Notes under the pieces: generated by a model
What the model saw: only the letters and a program-made list of their open reading frames with translations
What the model was told of the DNA's origin: nothing
The model's database searches: none
Assembly: GCF_013297935.1 (NCBI RefSeq)
Contig: NZ_JAAFIX010000008.1
Coordinates: 1 to 64,000, forward strand
Direction of reading: 5' to 3'
Origin: Rhodoferax sp.
Lineage (GTDB): Bacteria; Pseudomonadota; Gammaproteobacteria; Burkholderiales; Burkholderiaceae_C
Length of the DNA stretch: 64,000 nt
Translations under genes and position numbers: made by a program
In this document: piece after piece, positions 19,392 to 27,297 of the stretch
Layout: each line of letters starts with the position of its first letter
How positions within the stretch are numbered: position 1 is the first letter of the stretch

Positions 19392-19433
19392 CACCTGCCT
19401 GCGCAGCGCCCACCAGTGCTGCTAGCGCAGGTG
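19392..19433. terminator. Hairpin between convergent cheV and MOSC genes
   Basis: CACCTGC (19392-19398) pairs with GCAGGTG (19427-19433), with an inner GCAGC/GCTGC stem. It overlaps the end of the MOSC gene and has no T-run; a possible bidirectional transcription barrier. Confidence 0.35.
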
Positions 19434-20006
19434 CTTGAATATCCGGGCTTGAAACAGGCCCGCGATAGATGTTTGCCGTGAACCCGAAACCACCGTGAAC
19501 GACTCCCCCGCCCCGATCTGCCCGGGCTCGTCCACCGCCAGATAAAACCCGCAGTGCCCACTTTGGGCCATAGCTTTGACCGCACCGGCAAACCCCATGG
19601 CAGCATTGAATTTGTAGCAGGGCTCCCGCGGCTGCACCACGCGCAGTGCGCAGTGCGCAAACCGGAGCACATCGCCCACCCACAGGTCGGACTCCAGCAG
19701 GCCGGCCAGCGTGAGGTTTTCGCCCATGGAGCCATAGGGCAAGGTGTCATCAAAACCACTTGCGCCCGCAGCGCGGCGGGCCTCTTGCCAGAACCCGTAG
19801 TGCTCCGACGGGTAGGCATAGACCGCCTTGTCGAGCCCGCCATGCACCGAGGGATCGGCCTGCTCATCCCCGAGCAGCCCGAGCGGCATCACCGGCACCG
19901 GCCCGACCACCGGGGTCTTGTGAATCGCAGTCAGAATGCTGCGCCCCTGAATTTGCACCTTGCGGGCCGCCCCGACCTGCACGCTGAGTAGCTGCCCCAT
20001 GAGCAT
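19422..20006 (-). CDS. MOSC domain-containing protein
   Basis: 194 residues, YiiM-like MOSC protein. Family features: DPSVHGGLDKAVYAYPSEHYGFW, GSMGENLTL, VGDVLRFAHCALRV and EPCYKFNAAMG with the conserved cysteine. MOSC proteins handle molybdenum-cofactor sulfur or N-hydroxylated substrates; the substrate here is unknown. ATG 20006 has AAGGGGGG upstream. It lies eight bases after the exonuclease gene and is probably cotranscribed with it. Confidence 0.85.
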   Translation of the reverse strand: MLMGQLLSVQVGAARKVQIQGRSILTAIHKTPVVGPVPVMPLGLLGDEQADPSVHGGLDKAVYAYPSEHYGFWQEARRAAGASGFDDTLPYGSMGENLTLAGLLESDLWVGDVLRFAHCALRVVQPREPCYKFNAAMGFAGAVKAMAQSGHCGFYLAVDEPGQIGAGESFTVVSGSRQTSIAGLFQARIFKHLR

Positions 20007-20014
20007 CGCCCCCC

Positions 20015-21127
20015 TTAAAGTTGTTGGTACACGGTGTGGCCGCTGCGGCTGGAGTATTTGGTCAGGGCATCCATCTTCTCTACTTGCACGGCCGCATGGC
20101 GCCCGGCGTAGACCTCTTGGCGCAACCAATCGAACTCGGTGTGCAGCGCGGCATCGTCGCTCAGGCGGGTGGCCCACACGCGCTGGTCTGCGTTCCAGCG
20201 GTAACCCCGGGCCTTGAGCAAGTCTTTGGCCTCAAACGGCGCGTTGGTCGCGCTCAGGCGGTAGCTCGGGTTGCGGGCCGCCTGCAGCAACTGGGCCAAG
20301 CCGGTTCGCACGGTCTCGCTAGCGGGCTGCGGGAGCGGGGCCGCCAACACCGCCAGCAGGGCGTGGCAGTCCATTTCGGCCCGGTGGGCGTCGTAAAACA
20401 AGCCCAGCTCGGCGGCCAGGCTTTCTAACTTGGCAGAGCCGCGCCCTTGGGCCTTCCAATCAATATCTGCAAACGAGCAGGACCACGCCATCCCGGCAAA
20501 CGCCGGCAGCCGCGCTTCCACAAACGGACGGTCAAAGCCTGCGTTATGGGCAATCACGACATCCACCCCCTGCATGAGGGCGGCAATGCGCACTTCATCC
20601 AGCGCCTGGCCTTGCACCTCGGCGTCTTGAATCCCGGTGATAGCCACCACTTCAGGGGGAATGGGCTTGCCCGGGTCTTCCAAGCCGTCATAGACCTCGA
20701 CCGGCCCGACCGGGAGCCCGGTTTCGGTATCGACCGACACCCGCAACAGCGCGAGTTCTATGATTTTTTCTTTGGACTGATCCAGCCCGGTGGTCTCGGT
20801 GTCGAGCACCAGAATCGTCTTCACCGGCTTGTCGGTGGCACCAGGCCATTGCAGACACGGCTTGAGGCGACGCTGTACCCGGTAATCGGCGTGGGCCTCC
20901 AGGGCACGGGCCATGGCCTCGGCATCCATCAGCGGCGCGGGTGGAGGCACGGCAGTCTTCGGGCTTTTGGCCGCGGCAGCCTTGGGGCTGCGGCTGGCGC
21001 GTTTGGGTGGATCAAGGTCCAGCGTGGGCAAATCGGCCAGAAAAGCAAAGCCGAGTTGGGGGTCAAAAACTTGGGTCACGGTGCACCTGAGAAAAACGGG
21101 AATCCCGTCGCCGGGAGAGGCCGACAT
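20015..21127 (-). CDS. DEDDh 3'-5' exonuclease family protein with C-terminal extension
   Basis: 370 residues. The DnaQ-like exonuclease core spans about residues 100-275, with DTETTG (Exo I), AHNAGFDRPF (Exo II) and HRAEMDC (Exo III, DEDDh type). N-terminal residues 1-95 are low-complexity Ala/Lys/Pro. A C-terminal block of about 90 residues contains LLKARGYRWNADQRVWATRL, a small W-rich motif that recurs in some phage and plasmid exonucleases. I choose ATG 21127, with AGGGG six bases upstream, over ATG 21142. Role in replication, repair or RNA turnover is not determinable. Confidence 0.83.
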   Translation of the reverse strand: MSASPGDGIPVFLRCTVTQVFDPQLGFAFLADLPTLDLDPPKRASRSPKAAAAKSPKTAVPPPAPLMDAEAMARALEAHADYRVQRRLKPCLQWPGATDKPVKTILVLDTETTGLDQSKEKIIELALLRVSVDTETGLPVGPVEVYDGLEDPGKPIPPEVVAITGIQDAEVQGQALDEVRIAALMQGVDVVIAHNAGFDRPFVEARLPAFAGMAWSCSFADIDWKAQGRGSAKLESLAAELGLFYDAHRAEMDCHALLAVLAAPLPQPASETVRTGLAQLLQAARNPSYRLSATNAPFEAKDLLKARGYRWNADQRVWATRLSDDAALHTEFDWLRQEVYAGRHAAVQVEKMDALTKYSSRSGHTVYQQL

Positions 21128-21177
21128 TATTGCCCCTATCATCTTGCGAACGCTCTAGAAGTCCTCTGAAACCCGCT

Positions 21178-21636
21178 ATGCACCTCACTATTCTTGTCGG
21201 TACTGTCCATGGCAACGCCCAAAGCGTGGCCGAAGCCCTCCAACTAGGCGCCGACGACATCGGAGCCACCATCGACGTGCTGCCCATGGACGGCCTCGAT
21301 ATCTCCGTGTTCGACACGCCCGGCACCTTCATCGTGTGCACCTCGACCACCGGCGCGGGCGATGTTCCCGACAATGCCACCGGCCTGTTCCACAGCCTGG
21401 ACGCCCAAGCCAAATACCTCGGCCATGTGCGCTACGGCTTGGTGGCGCTGGGCGACAGCAGCTACGGCGACACCTTTTTAGGTGGCGGCAAGCAGTTCGA
21501 CGCCAAACTGCAAGACCTGGGGGCCCGCAAACTCGGCGATACCTGTGTGATCGACGCCATGGAAACCACAACGCCCGAAGACGATGCACTGGCCTGGCTC
21601 CAGACTTGGGCCGTCGAGTTGGCGACACTTGGGTAA
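21178..21636 (+). CDS. Flavodoxin (MioC-like)
   Basis: 152 residues, a short-chain flavodoxin. The FMN phosphate loop is GTVHGNAQS (residues about 8-16); FIVCTSTTGAGDVPDN and YGLVALGDSSYGDTFLGGGK form the isoalloxazine-binding loops. It should carry electrons via FMN in the cytoplasm. The start MHLTILVG matches the family; an upstream in-frame start would overlap the divergent exonuclease gene. Confidence 0.88.
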   Translation: MHLTILVGTVHGNAQSVAEALQLGADDIGATIDVLPMDGLDISVFDTPGTFIVCTSTTGAGDVPDNATGLFHSLDAQAKYLGHVRYGLVALGDSSYGDTFLGGGKQFDAKLQDLGARKLGDTCVIDAMETTTPEDDALAWLQTWAVELATLG

Positions 21637-21642
21637 GAAATA

Positions 21643-21695
21643 GGCCTCCAGCCCATGCAGAATGTGCGCCAACAGCTCCTTTTTTGATAGCAAAT
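21643..21695 (-). repeat. Dispersed repeat copy 3
   Basis: Reverse copy filling the 60-base gap between the flavodoxin and the CoA-enzyme gene. On the minus strand it reads GATTTGCTATC, A-run, GGAGCTGTTGGCGCACATTC, GGGCTGGAGGCC. It ends at the next gene's start codon, so it occupies that gene's ribosome-binding region. Confidence 0.75.
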
Positions 21696-21696
21696 C

Positions 21697-22617
21697 ATGC
21701 CACTGCAATCACCCGCCCATCCCGCAGCTCCCGCACACCGCCCTCTCAAGGGCACCCGTATCCTGAGCCTGGCGCTCAATCTGCCGGGCCCTGCCGCCCT
21801 GATGCGCTGCCGCGACATGGGGGCGACCTGCATCAAGCTGGAGCCGCCCGCCCCAGCCGGCGCACGGGCTGGCGCCTCCGGCGACCCCATGGGCCTGTAC
21901 AACCGCCCGGCCTATGAGGCTATGCACCGCGGCATGCGGGTGCTTGCCGCCGACTTGAAAACCGAGGCCGGCCAACGCGCCCTCCACAAAGAGCTGGCCA
22001 AGGCCGACGTGCTACTCACGTCTTTCCGCCCCAGCGCGCTCAAAAAGCTCGGCTTGGAGTGGAAAACACTGCGAAAGCAGTACCCGCAGTTGTCGATGGT
22101 TGCCATCGTGGGGGCGCCCGGTGCCCGCGCCGAGGAGCCGGGCCACGACCTGACCTACCTGGCCGAAAACGACCTCGTCACCGGACTGGAGATGCCCCCC
22201 ACCCTGTATGCCGACATGGGCGGCTCACTCATGACCAGTGAAGCCGTGCTGCAAACCCGCCTGCTCACCCAGGCCAAAGGCAAAGGCGTGTGGATGGAGA
22301 TTGCGCTCGCAGTGGCCGCGGGCTACCTCGCGCTGCCACGGCGCTGGGGCTTGACCCAAGCCGGTGCCGCCGTGGGCGGGGGGCACGCGGGCTACCGCGT
22401 CTACCCGTGCAAAGACGGGCGGGTCGCCATGGCGGCCCTGGAGCCCCATTTCGCAGCGTCCTTGGGCGCCGCTGCCGGTCTGCGACAATCGCACCCCTTG
22501 GCCATGATGACCCCGGAGGCCCACGCCGCCGTGGCAGCTTTTGTGGCCGGCCAAACCCGCGCGCAGCTCGACGAGCTTGCAAGCACCCAAGACATTCCGC
22601 TTTACACGCTGGCCTGA
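21697..22617 (+). CDS. CoA-transferase family III / alpha-methylacyl-CoA racemase-like protein
   Basis: 306 residues. GHDLTYLAEN has H150, and YADMGGSLM has D173, matching the His and Asp acid/base pair of alpha-methylacyl-CoA racemase rather than the single Asp of formyl-CoA transferase. The protein is short (family about 360-400), and the C-terminal part after residue 240 is compressed, so activity is uncertain. Its start follows directly on a dispersed repeat copy, and I see no clear Shine-Dalgarno sequence. Confidence 0.8.
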   Translation: MPLQSPAHPAAPAHRPLKGTRILSLALNLPGPAALMRCRDMGATCIKLEPPAPAGARAGASGDPMGLYNRPAYEAMHRGMRVLAADLKTEAGQRALHKELAKADVLLTSFRPSALKKLGLEWKTLRKQYPQLSMVAIVGAPGARAEEPGHDLTYLAENDLVTGLEMPPTLYADMGGSLMTSEAVLQTRLLTQAKGKGVWMEIALAVAAGYLALPRRWGLTQAGAAVGGGHAGYRVYPCKDGRVAMAALEPHFAASLGAAAGLRQSHPLAMMTPEAHAAVAAFVAGQTRAQLDELASTQDIPLYTLA

Positions 22618-22653
22618 TTCCCCGGGCCGGCACGCCCCTTTGTGCCCGCCCTG

Positions 22654-23736
22654 ATGACTGTTGCCCGCCTGCCCGCCCTCGCCTCGTTCCGGCTGATTGA
22701 TATCTTGAAAGTGATTGCAGCCCAGTGCATCGTGCTGCACCACTTCTCTGCCTATGGCCCCCTCTCAGAAGCTGCCTCCAGCGCCTTGCCCGAAGTGTTC
22801 GAGTGGCTCTATGACAACGCCCGCATGGCCGTGCAGGTGTTTCTGGTAATTGCCGGCTACCTGGCAGCCCGCGGTTTCGCTCTTACCAAGCGCCCGACCA
22901 CCGACGTGCTCAGCGGCATCTGGCAGCGCTACCAGCGCTTGGCCCTGCCCTTTGTGGCGGCCCTGTTGCTCACGGTTCTGTGCTCCGCGGTGGCGCGCCC
23001 GTTCCTGGAGGCGGGCGTCGTTCCGGCTGCCCCCACCTTGCCCCAACTGCTGGCCCATGCGAGCCTGCTGCACAGCGTGGCGGACGTGGAGTCTTTGTCG
23101 GCCGGGGTCTGGTACGTGGCAATCGACTTCCAACTCTATGCCACCCTGGCCCTGGTGTTGTGGCTGGGCGGCGGCAAGCGCTGGCTGAGCATGGCGCTGG
23201 TGGCGCTGCTGTGTGTGGCATCCATCACCTGGTTCAATACGGATGCGGAGTGGGACATCTGGTCGGTGTATTTCTTTGGCGCCTATGGCCTGGGCGCCCT
23301 GGCGTGGTGGGCGGGTCAGCGGGCCCGCCATGGTCTGTACGCCGTGGGCCTGTATGCCACCACCCTGTGTATCGGGCTGGTCGCGCTGGCGGTGAGTTTC
23401 CGGGAGCGCATGGCACTGGCTATCAGCGTGTCGGCCTTGCTCGCGAGTTTCGGCAGCGCGCAGCTGCAACTGCCCAGAGCCCTGGACCGAGCCATCGCCC
23501 TGCTCAGCCGCACCTCATACGCCCTGTTTTTGGTGCACTACGCCGTGCTGCTGCTTGCCAACGCCGCGTGGGCCGAGATTGGCTCGGACAACGGCGACGC
23601 GGCCCTGCTTTTCATGGCAGCCAGCTGGCTCACAGCGCTCGGTGCCAGCTACTTGTTTCACACCCAGGTGGAACACCGCATCGCCCAATGGCGCGCTGCG
23701 CCCGGCACCGGCTCAGCCCCTCAGGCAGCCAAGTAA
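22654..23736 (+). CDS. Acyltransferase family 3 membrane protein
   Basis: 360 residues, around ten hydrophobic segments. It has the acyltransferase-3 features: FRLIDILKVIAAQCIVLHH near the N-terminus (catalytic His region), FLVIAGYLAARGF, and a C-terminal YALFLVHYAVLLL. Such proteins O-acylate sugars or lipids on the inner membrane; the acceptor is unknown. ATG 22654 is chosen, and GTG 22642 is possible. It starts 36 bases after the CoA-enzyme gene. Confidence 0.85.
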   Translation: MTVARLPALASFRLIDILKVIAAQCIVLHHFSAYGPLSEAASSALPEVFEWLYDNARMAVQVFLVIAGYLAARGFALTKRPTTDVLSGIWQRYQRLALPFVAALLLTVLCSAVARPFLEAGVVPAAPTLPQLLAHASLLHSVADVESLSAGVWYVAIDFQLYATLALVLWLGGGKRWLSMALVALLCVASITWFNTDAEWDIWSVYFFGAYGLGALAWWAGQRARHGLYAVGLYATTLCIGLVALAVSFRERMALAISVSALLASFGSAQLQLPRALDRAIALLSRTSYALFLVHYAVLLLANAAWAEIGSDNGDAALLFMAASWLTALGASYLFHTQVEHRIAQWRAAPGTGSAPQAAK

Positions 23737-23769
23737 AATCTATTCCTTCAACATCAAGAAAGACTCGCT

Positions 23770-24483
23770 ATGGGCGCGCAATGGAAAGCAAAGGGCAAGG
23801 CCTTGGTAGCCGATGCCAAGGGCCGGCTGTTTACCAAGCTGGTGAAAGAAATTACCGTGGCCGCCCGTGGCGGTGCAGACCCGGCCGCCAACGCCAAGCT
23901 GCGCTTGGTGGTGGAACAGGCCCGCAAGGTCTCCATGCCCAAAGAAACCCTGGACCGCGCCATCAAAAAAGGTGCGGGTCTGACCGGTGAAGTCATCAAT
24001 TACGAACACGTCATCTACGAAGGCTTTGCGCCCCACCAAGTGGCCGTGATGGTGGAGTGCCTGACCGACAACGTGAAGCGCACCGCGCCTGAAATGCGCG
24101 TGTTGTTCCGCAAAGGCCAGCTGGGCACCAGCGGCTCGGTGTCGTGGGACTTTAACCACCTGGGCATGATCGAAGCATCACCCGCTGCTGCCGACTCCGA
24201 CGCCGAAGTGGCGGCTATTGAAGCCGGAGCACAAGACTTTGAAGCCGGCGACGAAGAAGGCAACACCGTGTTTTACACCGACCCGGCCGACCTGGACCTG
24301 GTCGCCCGCGCCCTGCCCAACTTCGGCTTCAACGTGTTGTCCATGAAGCTGGGCTACAAAGCCAAAAACCCTGTCGACCCCACCAGCCTGAGCGCTGAAG
24401 CGCTGGAAGAGGTAGAAGCCTTCCTGGCCGCCATCGACGGCAATGACGACGTGCAAAACGTCTACGTGGCGCTGGGCGGTTGA
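23770..24483 (+). CDS. YebC family transcription/translation regulator
   Basis: 237 residues. It has the full YebC layout: [23 protein letters not shown] at the N-terminus, the [15 protein letters not shown] helix, [26 protein letters not shown] and [12 protein letters not shown]. It corresponds to the YeeN-type branch (start MGAQWK). Family members act as DNA-binding regulators or relieve ribosome stalling at proline stretches. It is monocistronic here and not next to ruvC, where the other YebC copy usually lies. Confidence 0.92.
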   Translation: MGAQWKAKGKALVADAKGRLFTKLVKEITVAARGGADPAANAKLRLVVEQARKVSMPKETLDRAIKKGAGLTGEVINYEHVIYEGFAPHQVAVMVECLTDNVKRTAPEMRVLFRKGQLGTSGSVSWDFNHLGMIEASPAAADSDAEVAAIEAGAQDFEAGDEEGNTVFYTDPADLDLVARALPNFGFNVLSMKLGYKAKNPVDPTSLSAEALEEVEAFLAAIDGNDDVQNVYVALGG

Positions 24484-24542
24484 TAACTGCCAGCGAGCCC
24501 GCGATAGCCGCAACATAGCGGCGCGCACAGGGGGGACTTCAC

Positions 24543-25235
24543 ATGCAAAAGCAGGGCCAAGTGGTCCGGTTCGACGCGCAGCGAGGCTTTGGCTTTATTC
24601 GCTGCAACGCAACCAGCCAGGATATTTTTTTTCATATCCGTGATTGCCACGGGGGGGCTCAGCCCCCGTTGGGTGCGACGGTAGATTTTGAAGAAATTCA
24701 CGTTGGCGGCAAAGGCCCGAGGGCCATGGCCGTGCGGCAGCGCAACTTAAGCGCAACACCTTTCAGCGCCCGGGATGCTCACCGTCCCACTAACAACCAC
24801 CGCTCAGCGCCACGCACAGCAGCACCCGCAGCGCGCCCCCGCCAAGCGGCCAGGCCGCCAGAAGAGTCCACGCCCTTCATGGGGATAGGGTCCTTGACCC
24901 TGATCTGGATCGCCCTGCTGGTGTGGGGCATCTGGCAACACAAGCTCCCGCTGCTGGCGGGACTCGGTGCGCTGGGCATCAACCTCGCCACCTTTTTTGC
25001 CTATTGGGTGGACAAATACGCAGCACAAAAAGGCCAGTGGAGAACCAAGGAAGACACTTTGCACCTGCTGGCGCTGGCAGGCGGCTGGCCTGCTGCGCGG
25101 GCGGCGCAGCAAGTGCTGCGGCACAAAACGGTGAAAGCCAGTTTTCAAACCACCTATTGGGTAACTGTCTGGCTGCACCTGGCTCTACTGGCGGGCTACC
25201 TCTTCTGGGAGCGGATTCAACCGCTCCTAAAATAA
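24543..25235 (+). CDS. Cold-shock domain / DUF1294 fusion membrane protein
   Basis: 230 residues. Residues 1-70 are a cold-shock domain with RNP1-like QRGFGFIRC and RNP2-like IFFHI motifs. A basic, Pro/Arg-rich linker spans about 70-110. Residues 115-230 are DUF1294 with three or four membrane segments (LTLIWIALLVWGIW, LGALGINLATFFAYWVDKYAA, LHLLALAGGWPAARAAQQ). The fusion is known in proteobacteria; it suggests nucleic acid binding tethered to the inner membrane. The stop codon falls at the edge of repeat copy 4. Confidence 0.88.
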   Translation: MQKQGQVVRFDAQRGFGFIRCNATSQDIFFHIRDCHGGAQPPLGATVDFEEIHVGGKGPRAMAVRQRNLSATPFSARDAHRPTNNHRSAPRTAAPAARPRQAARPPEESTPFMGIGSLTLIWIALLVWGIWQHKLPLLAGLGALGINLATFFAYWVDKYAAQKGQWRTKEDTLHLLALAGGWPAARAAQQVLRHKTVKASFQTTYWVTVWLHLALLAGYLFWERIQPLLK

Positions 25236-25276
25236 TAGCTACTCGCGCAATAGATTCGGTGGCTAGAGGCCGATTT
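25232..25276 (+). repeat. Dispersed repeat copy 4 (left of hipBA)
   Basis: Forward copy: ATAATAGCTACTCGCGCA, then ATAGATTC, then GGTGGCTAGAGGCCGATTTGAT. It begins in the stop codon of the CSD-DUF1294 gene. Same orientation as copy 5 on the other side of hipBA. Confidence 0.72.
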
Positions 25277-25358
25277 GATGGATCTTTCTGCTGAAATGGG
25301 TGTTTTGCAGGGTAGGCGCGAATTACCAATCTAACATCCGCGCCAAACATGCTTATCG

Positions 25359-25381
25359 AGGCATATATTGCAAATATGCCT
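25359..25381. promoter_or_regulatory. Candidate HipB operator
   Basis: The 8-bp perfect inverted repeat AGGCATAT / ATATGCCT, with a 7-base spacer, is centred about 35 bases before the hipB start. The location fits autoregulation by the HTH antitoxin. A short T-run follows, so a hairpin terminator is a weaker alternative. Confidence 0.6.
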
Positions 25382-25402
25382 TTTTGAGCATACTATCCAA
25401 CC

Positions 25403-25738
25403 GTGACCTACCTGCTTCAAACACCAGATCAACTCGCGGTGCATTTGCGTGCGCTGCGTCTGGCAAACGGCTGGAGCCAAAAACAGCTCGCAGAAAAACT
25501 TGGACTCAGTCAATCCCGCGTCGCTCGGATTGAGCGCGACCCCTTGAGCATCAGCGTGGAACAACTGCTCAAGGTACTGAGTGCCCTGGGCGCAAATGTG
25601 CGTATCCACGTCGACAGCGAAGGTGCGAGCCCTACTCAAACGCCCGTCGTTCAGGTCCATGCCGCAGATACCTCCGGAGAGTCGCTCACATCGGCAGCGG
25701 AAATTGCGTTTACAAAAAGCGAGCGGGGTGACTGGTAA
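25403..25738 (+). CDS. hipB: HipB-type antitoxin, HTH DNA-binding protein
   Basis: 111 residues, GTG start. A Cro/C1-type helix-turn-helix lies at about residues 9-65 (VHLRALRLANGWSQKQLAEKLGLSQSRVARIERDP). The C-terminal 45 residues look unstructured and could contact the kinase. The stop is three bases before the hipA start. The inverted repeat at 25359-25381 is a likely own operator. The pair would form a type II toxin-antitoxin complex in which HipB neutralises HipA and represses the operon. Confidence 0.9.
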   Translation: MTYLLQTPDQLAVHLRALRLANGWSQKQLAEKLGLSQSRVARIERDPLSISVEQLLKVLSALGANVRIHVDSEGASPTQTPVVQVHAADTSGESLTSAAEIAFTKSERGDW

Positions 25739-25740
25739 CC

Positions 25741-27120
25741 ATGGCGGACAGCTTGAATGTCTGGATGAATGGCCTGCTGGTGGGCAACTGGAGGCATTCG
25801 CGCTCCAGAACGTCGGTATTTCGCTACGAGCCCCGCTGGATGGAGTCGCCCGCATCGCGTCCCTTGTCACTTTCCATTCCCATGACAGCGGGAAATAGCG
25901 AGCACCGCGGCGAGGTGGTTGACCACTATTTTGACAACCTGCTGCCGGATAACGAGGCGATTCGACAACGCATCCGCACACGCTATGGCACGCGATCCAC
26001 GGGCGCCTACGAGTTGCTCACTGCGATAGGGCGTGATTGCGTCGGGGCGGTTCAGTTGCTCCCTCCCGACATGACACCACTTGGCTGGGATCAAGTGGCA
26101 TCCGTTGCATTGTCCGAAAGCGACGTTGCCCGGCAACTGCGCAATGCCTCTTCGAGCCTCGCATTGGGGCAAGGTATCGATGTAGACCAGGATTTCCGCC
26201 TATCCCTTGCCGGCGCCCAAGAAAAAACTGCGCTCCTGAAATACGGGGGCTCGTGGCGCATGCCCCAAGGTGCAACACCGACCACCCACATCCTGAAGCT
26301 CCCCTTGGGGATTGTGGGCAATCAGCTCGCTACTTTGAGAGACTCTGTCGATAACGAGTGGGTATGTTCCAAGATCTTGGAGGCCATGGGCTTTCCAGTG
26401 GCAGCAACGGAGATGGAGGCCTTCGAAGGTCAAAAGGCACTGGTGGTGGAACGGTTTGATCGTCGTTGGCAGAACATCGCGCCTGGTCAACAAAATGAAT
26501 CTGGCTTTGAGCCAGGTAGCGACGTGTGGATTGCACGTCTACCCCAAGAAGACTTTTGTCAGATCACAGGGCGATCACCCAGCCGGAAGTACGAGTCTCA
26601 TGGTGGCCCTGGAATTGCCAAATGCATGGCGCAATTGGCAGGTAGCCAAGAGGCTGATGCTGATCGATCGCAGTTCGTCTTGGCACAACTGGCGTTCTGG
26701 CTGTTGGCAGCCACTGATGGACATGCCAAGAACTTTTCGATATTCATACTGCGCGGCGGTGCGTATCGAATGACCCCGCTCTACGACGTCATTTCAGTCT
26801 GGCCCTACATCGGCTCAGAGCCCCACAAATTACTCCCCTATCAAGACGCGAAACTTGCCATGGCGCTGCACTCCAAGAGCGCCCACTATCGACTCAACGA
26901 AGTCCGTGTGCGGCACTGGGAAAGGTTGGCACGTGAGTGCGGAGTTGAAGGCGTTTGGGAAAAAATGCAAAGCATGGTCGAGAGCACAAGTTCCGCACTA
27001 GATGCCGTAGAGAGTCGATTGCCTGCCGGATTCCCTGAGCACATTTGGTCGGCTATCAGCCATGGCGCACGCACACATGCCTCGCAGTTTCAGCGAGAAC
27101 TTGCTTTGTCAAACAATTGA
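25741..27120 (+). CDS. hipA: HipA-type serine/threonine kinase toxin
   Basis: 459 residues. The N-terminal subdomain (1-110) includes HYFDNLLPDNEAIRQRI. The ATP-loop motif SLAGAQEKTA is at 155-164, the catalytic Asp is D326 in ATDGHAKNFS, and the metal-binding Asp is D349 in PLYDV, all as in E. coli HipA. HipA kinases phosphorylate aminoacyl-tRNA synthetases (GltX in E. coli) and cause dormancy. All key residues are intact, so it should be active. Base composition is visibly less GC-rich than neighbours, suggesting acquisition. Confidence 0.92.
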   Translation: MADSLNVWMNGLLVGNWRHSRSRTSVFRYEPRWMESPASRPLSLSIPMTAGNSEHRGEVVDHYFDNLLPDNEAIRQRIRTRYGTRSTGAYELLTAIGRDCVGAVQLLPPDMTPLGWDQVASVALSESDVARQLRNASSSLALGQGIDVDQDFRLSLAGAQEKTALLKYGGSWRMPQGATPTTHILKLPLGIVGNQLATLRDSVDNEWVCSKILEAMGFPVAATEMEAFEGQKALVVERFDRRWQNIAPGQQNESGFEPGSDVWIARLPQEDFCQITGRSPSRKYESHGGPGIAKCMAQLAGSQEADADRSQFVLAQLAFWLLAATDGHAKNFSIFILRGGAYRMTPLYDVISVWPYIGSEPHKLLPYQDAKLAMALHSKSAHYRLNEVRVRHWERLARECGVEGVWEKMQSMVESTSSALDAVESRLPAGFPEHIWSAISHGARTHASQFQRELALSNN

Positions 27121-27216
27121 GCAAACGGTGTGAGCTGACTTTGCGGGCTTCGTCGTCACCTGCTGGCACCTGGGTCAGCTGGTTGCTGTCTTGGGCGATT
27201 CGCCTGTAGCGACGCC

Positions 27217-27275
27217 TGCTACAAAATTTGGAGCTGCTAGCACACACGCCCCTTGGGCCAGAGGCTGATTTGACA
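27217..27275 (+). repeat. Dispersed repeat copy 5 (right of hipBA)
   Basis: Forward copy: GCTACAAAATTTGGAGCTGCTAG, then CACACAC, then TTGGGCCAGAGGCTGATTTGA. With copy 4 it brackets hipBA as imperfect direct repeats about 1.98 kb apart. It occupies part of the 177-base gap between the convergent hipA and glgP genes; nothing else is evident there. Confidence 0.68.
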
Positions 27276-27297
27276 CCAATCTGCTTCTGAACGCCCT

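Noticed and set aside
24484..24542. Terminator between the yebC and CSD-DUF1294 genes
   Set aside because: Only a 5-bp GCCGC/GCGGC pairing without a T-run is present.
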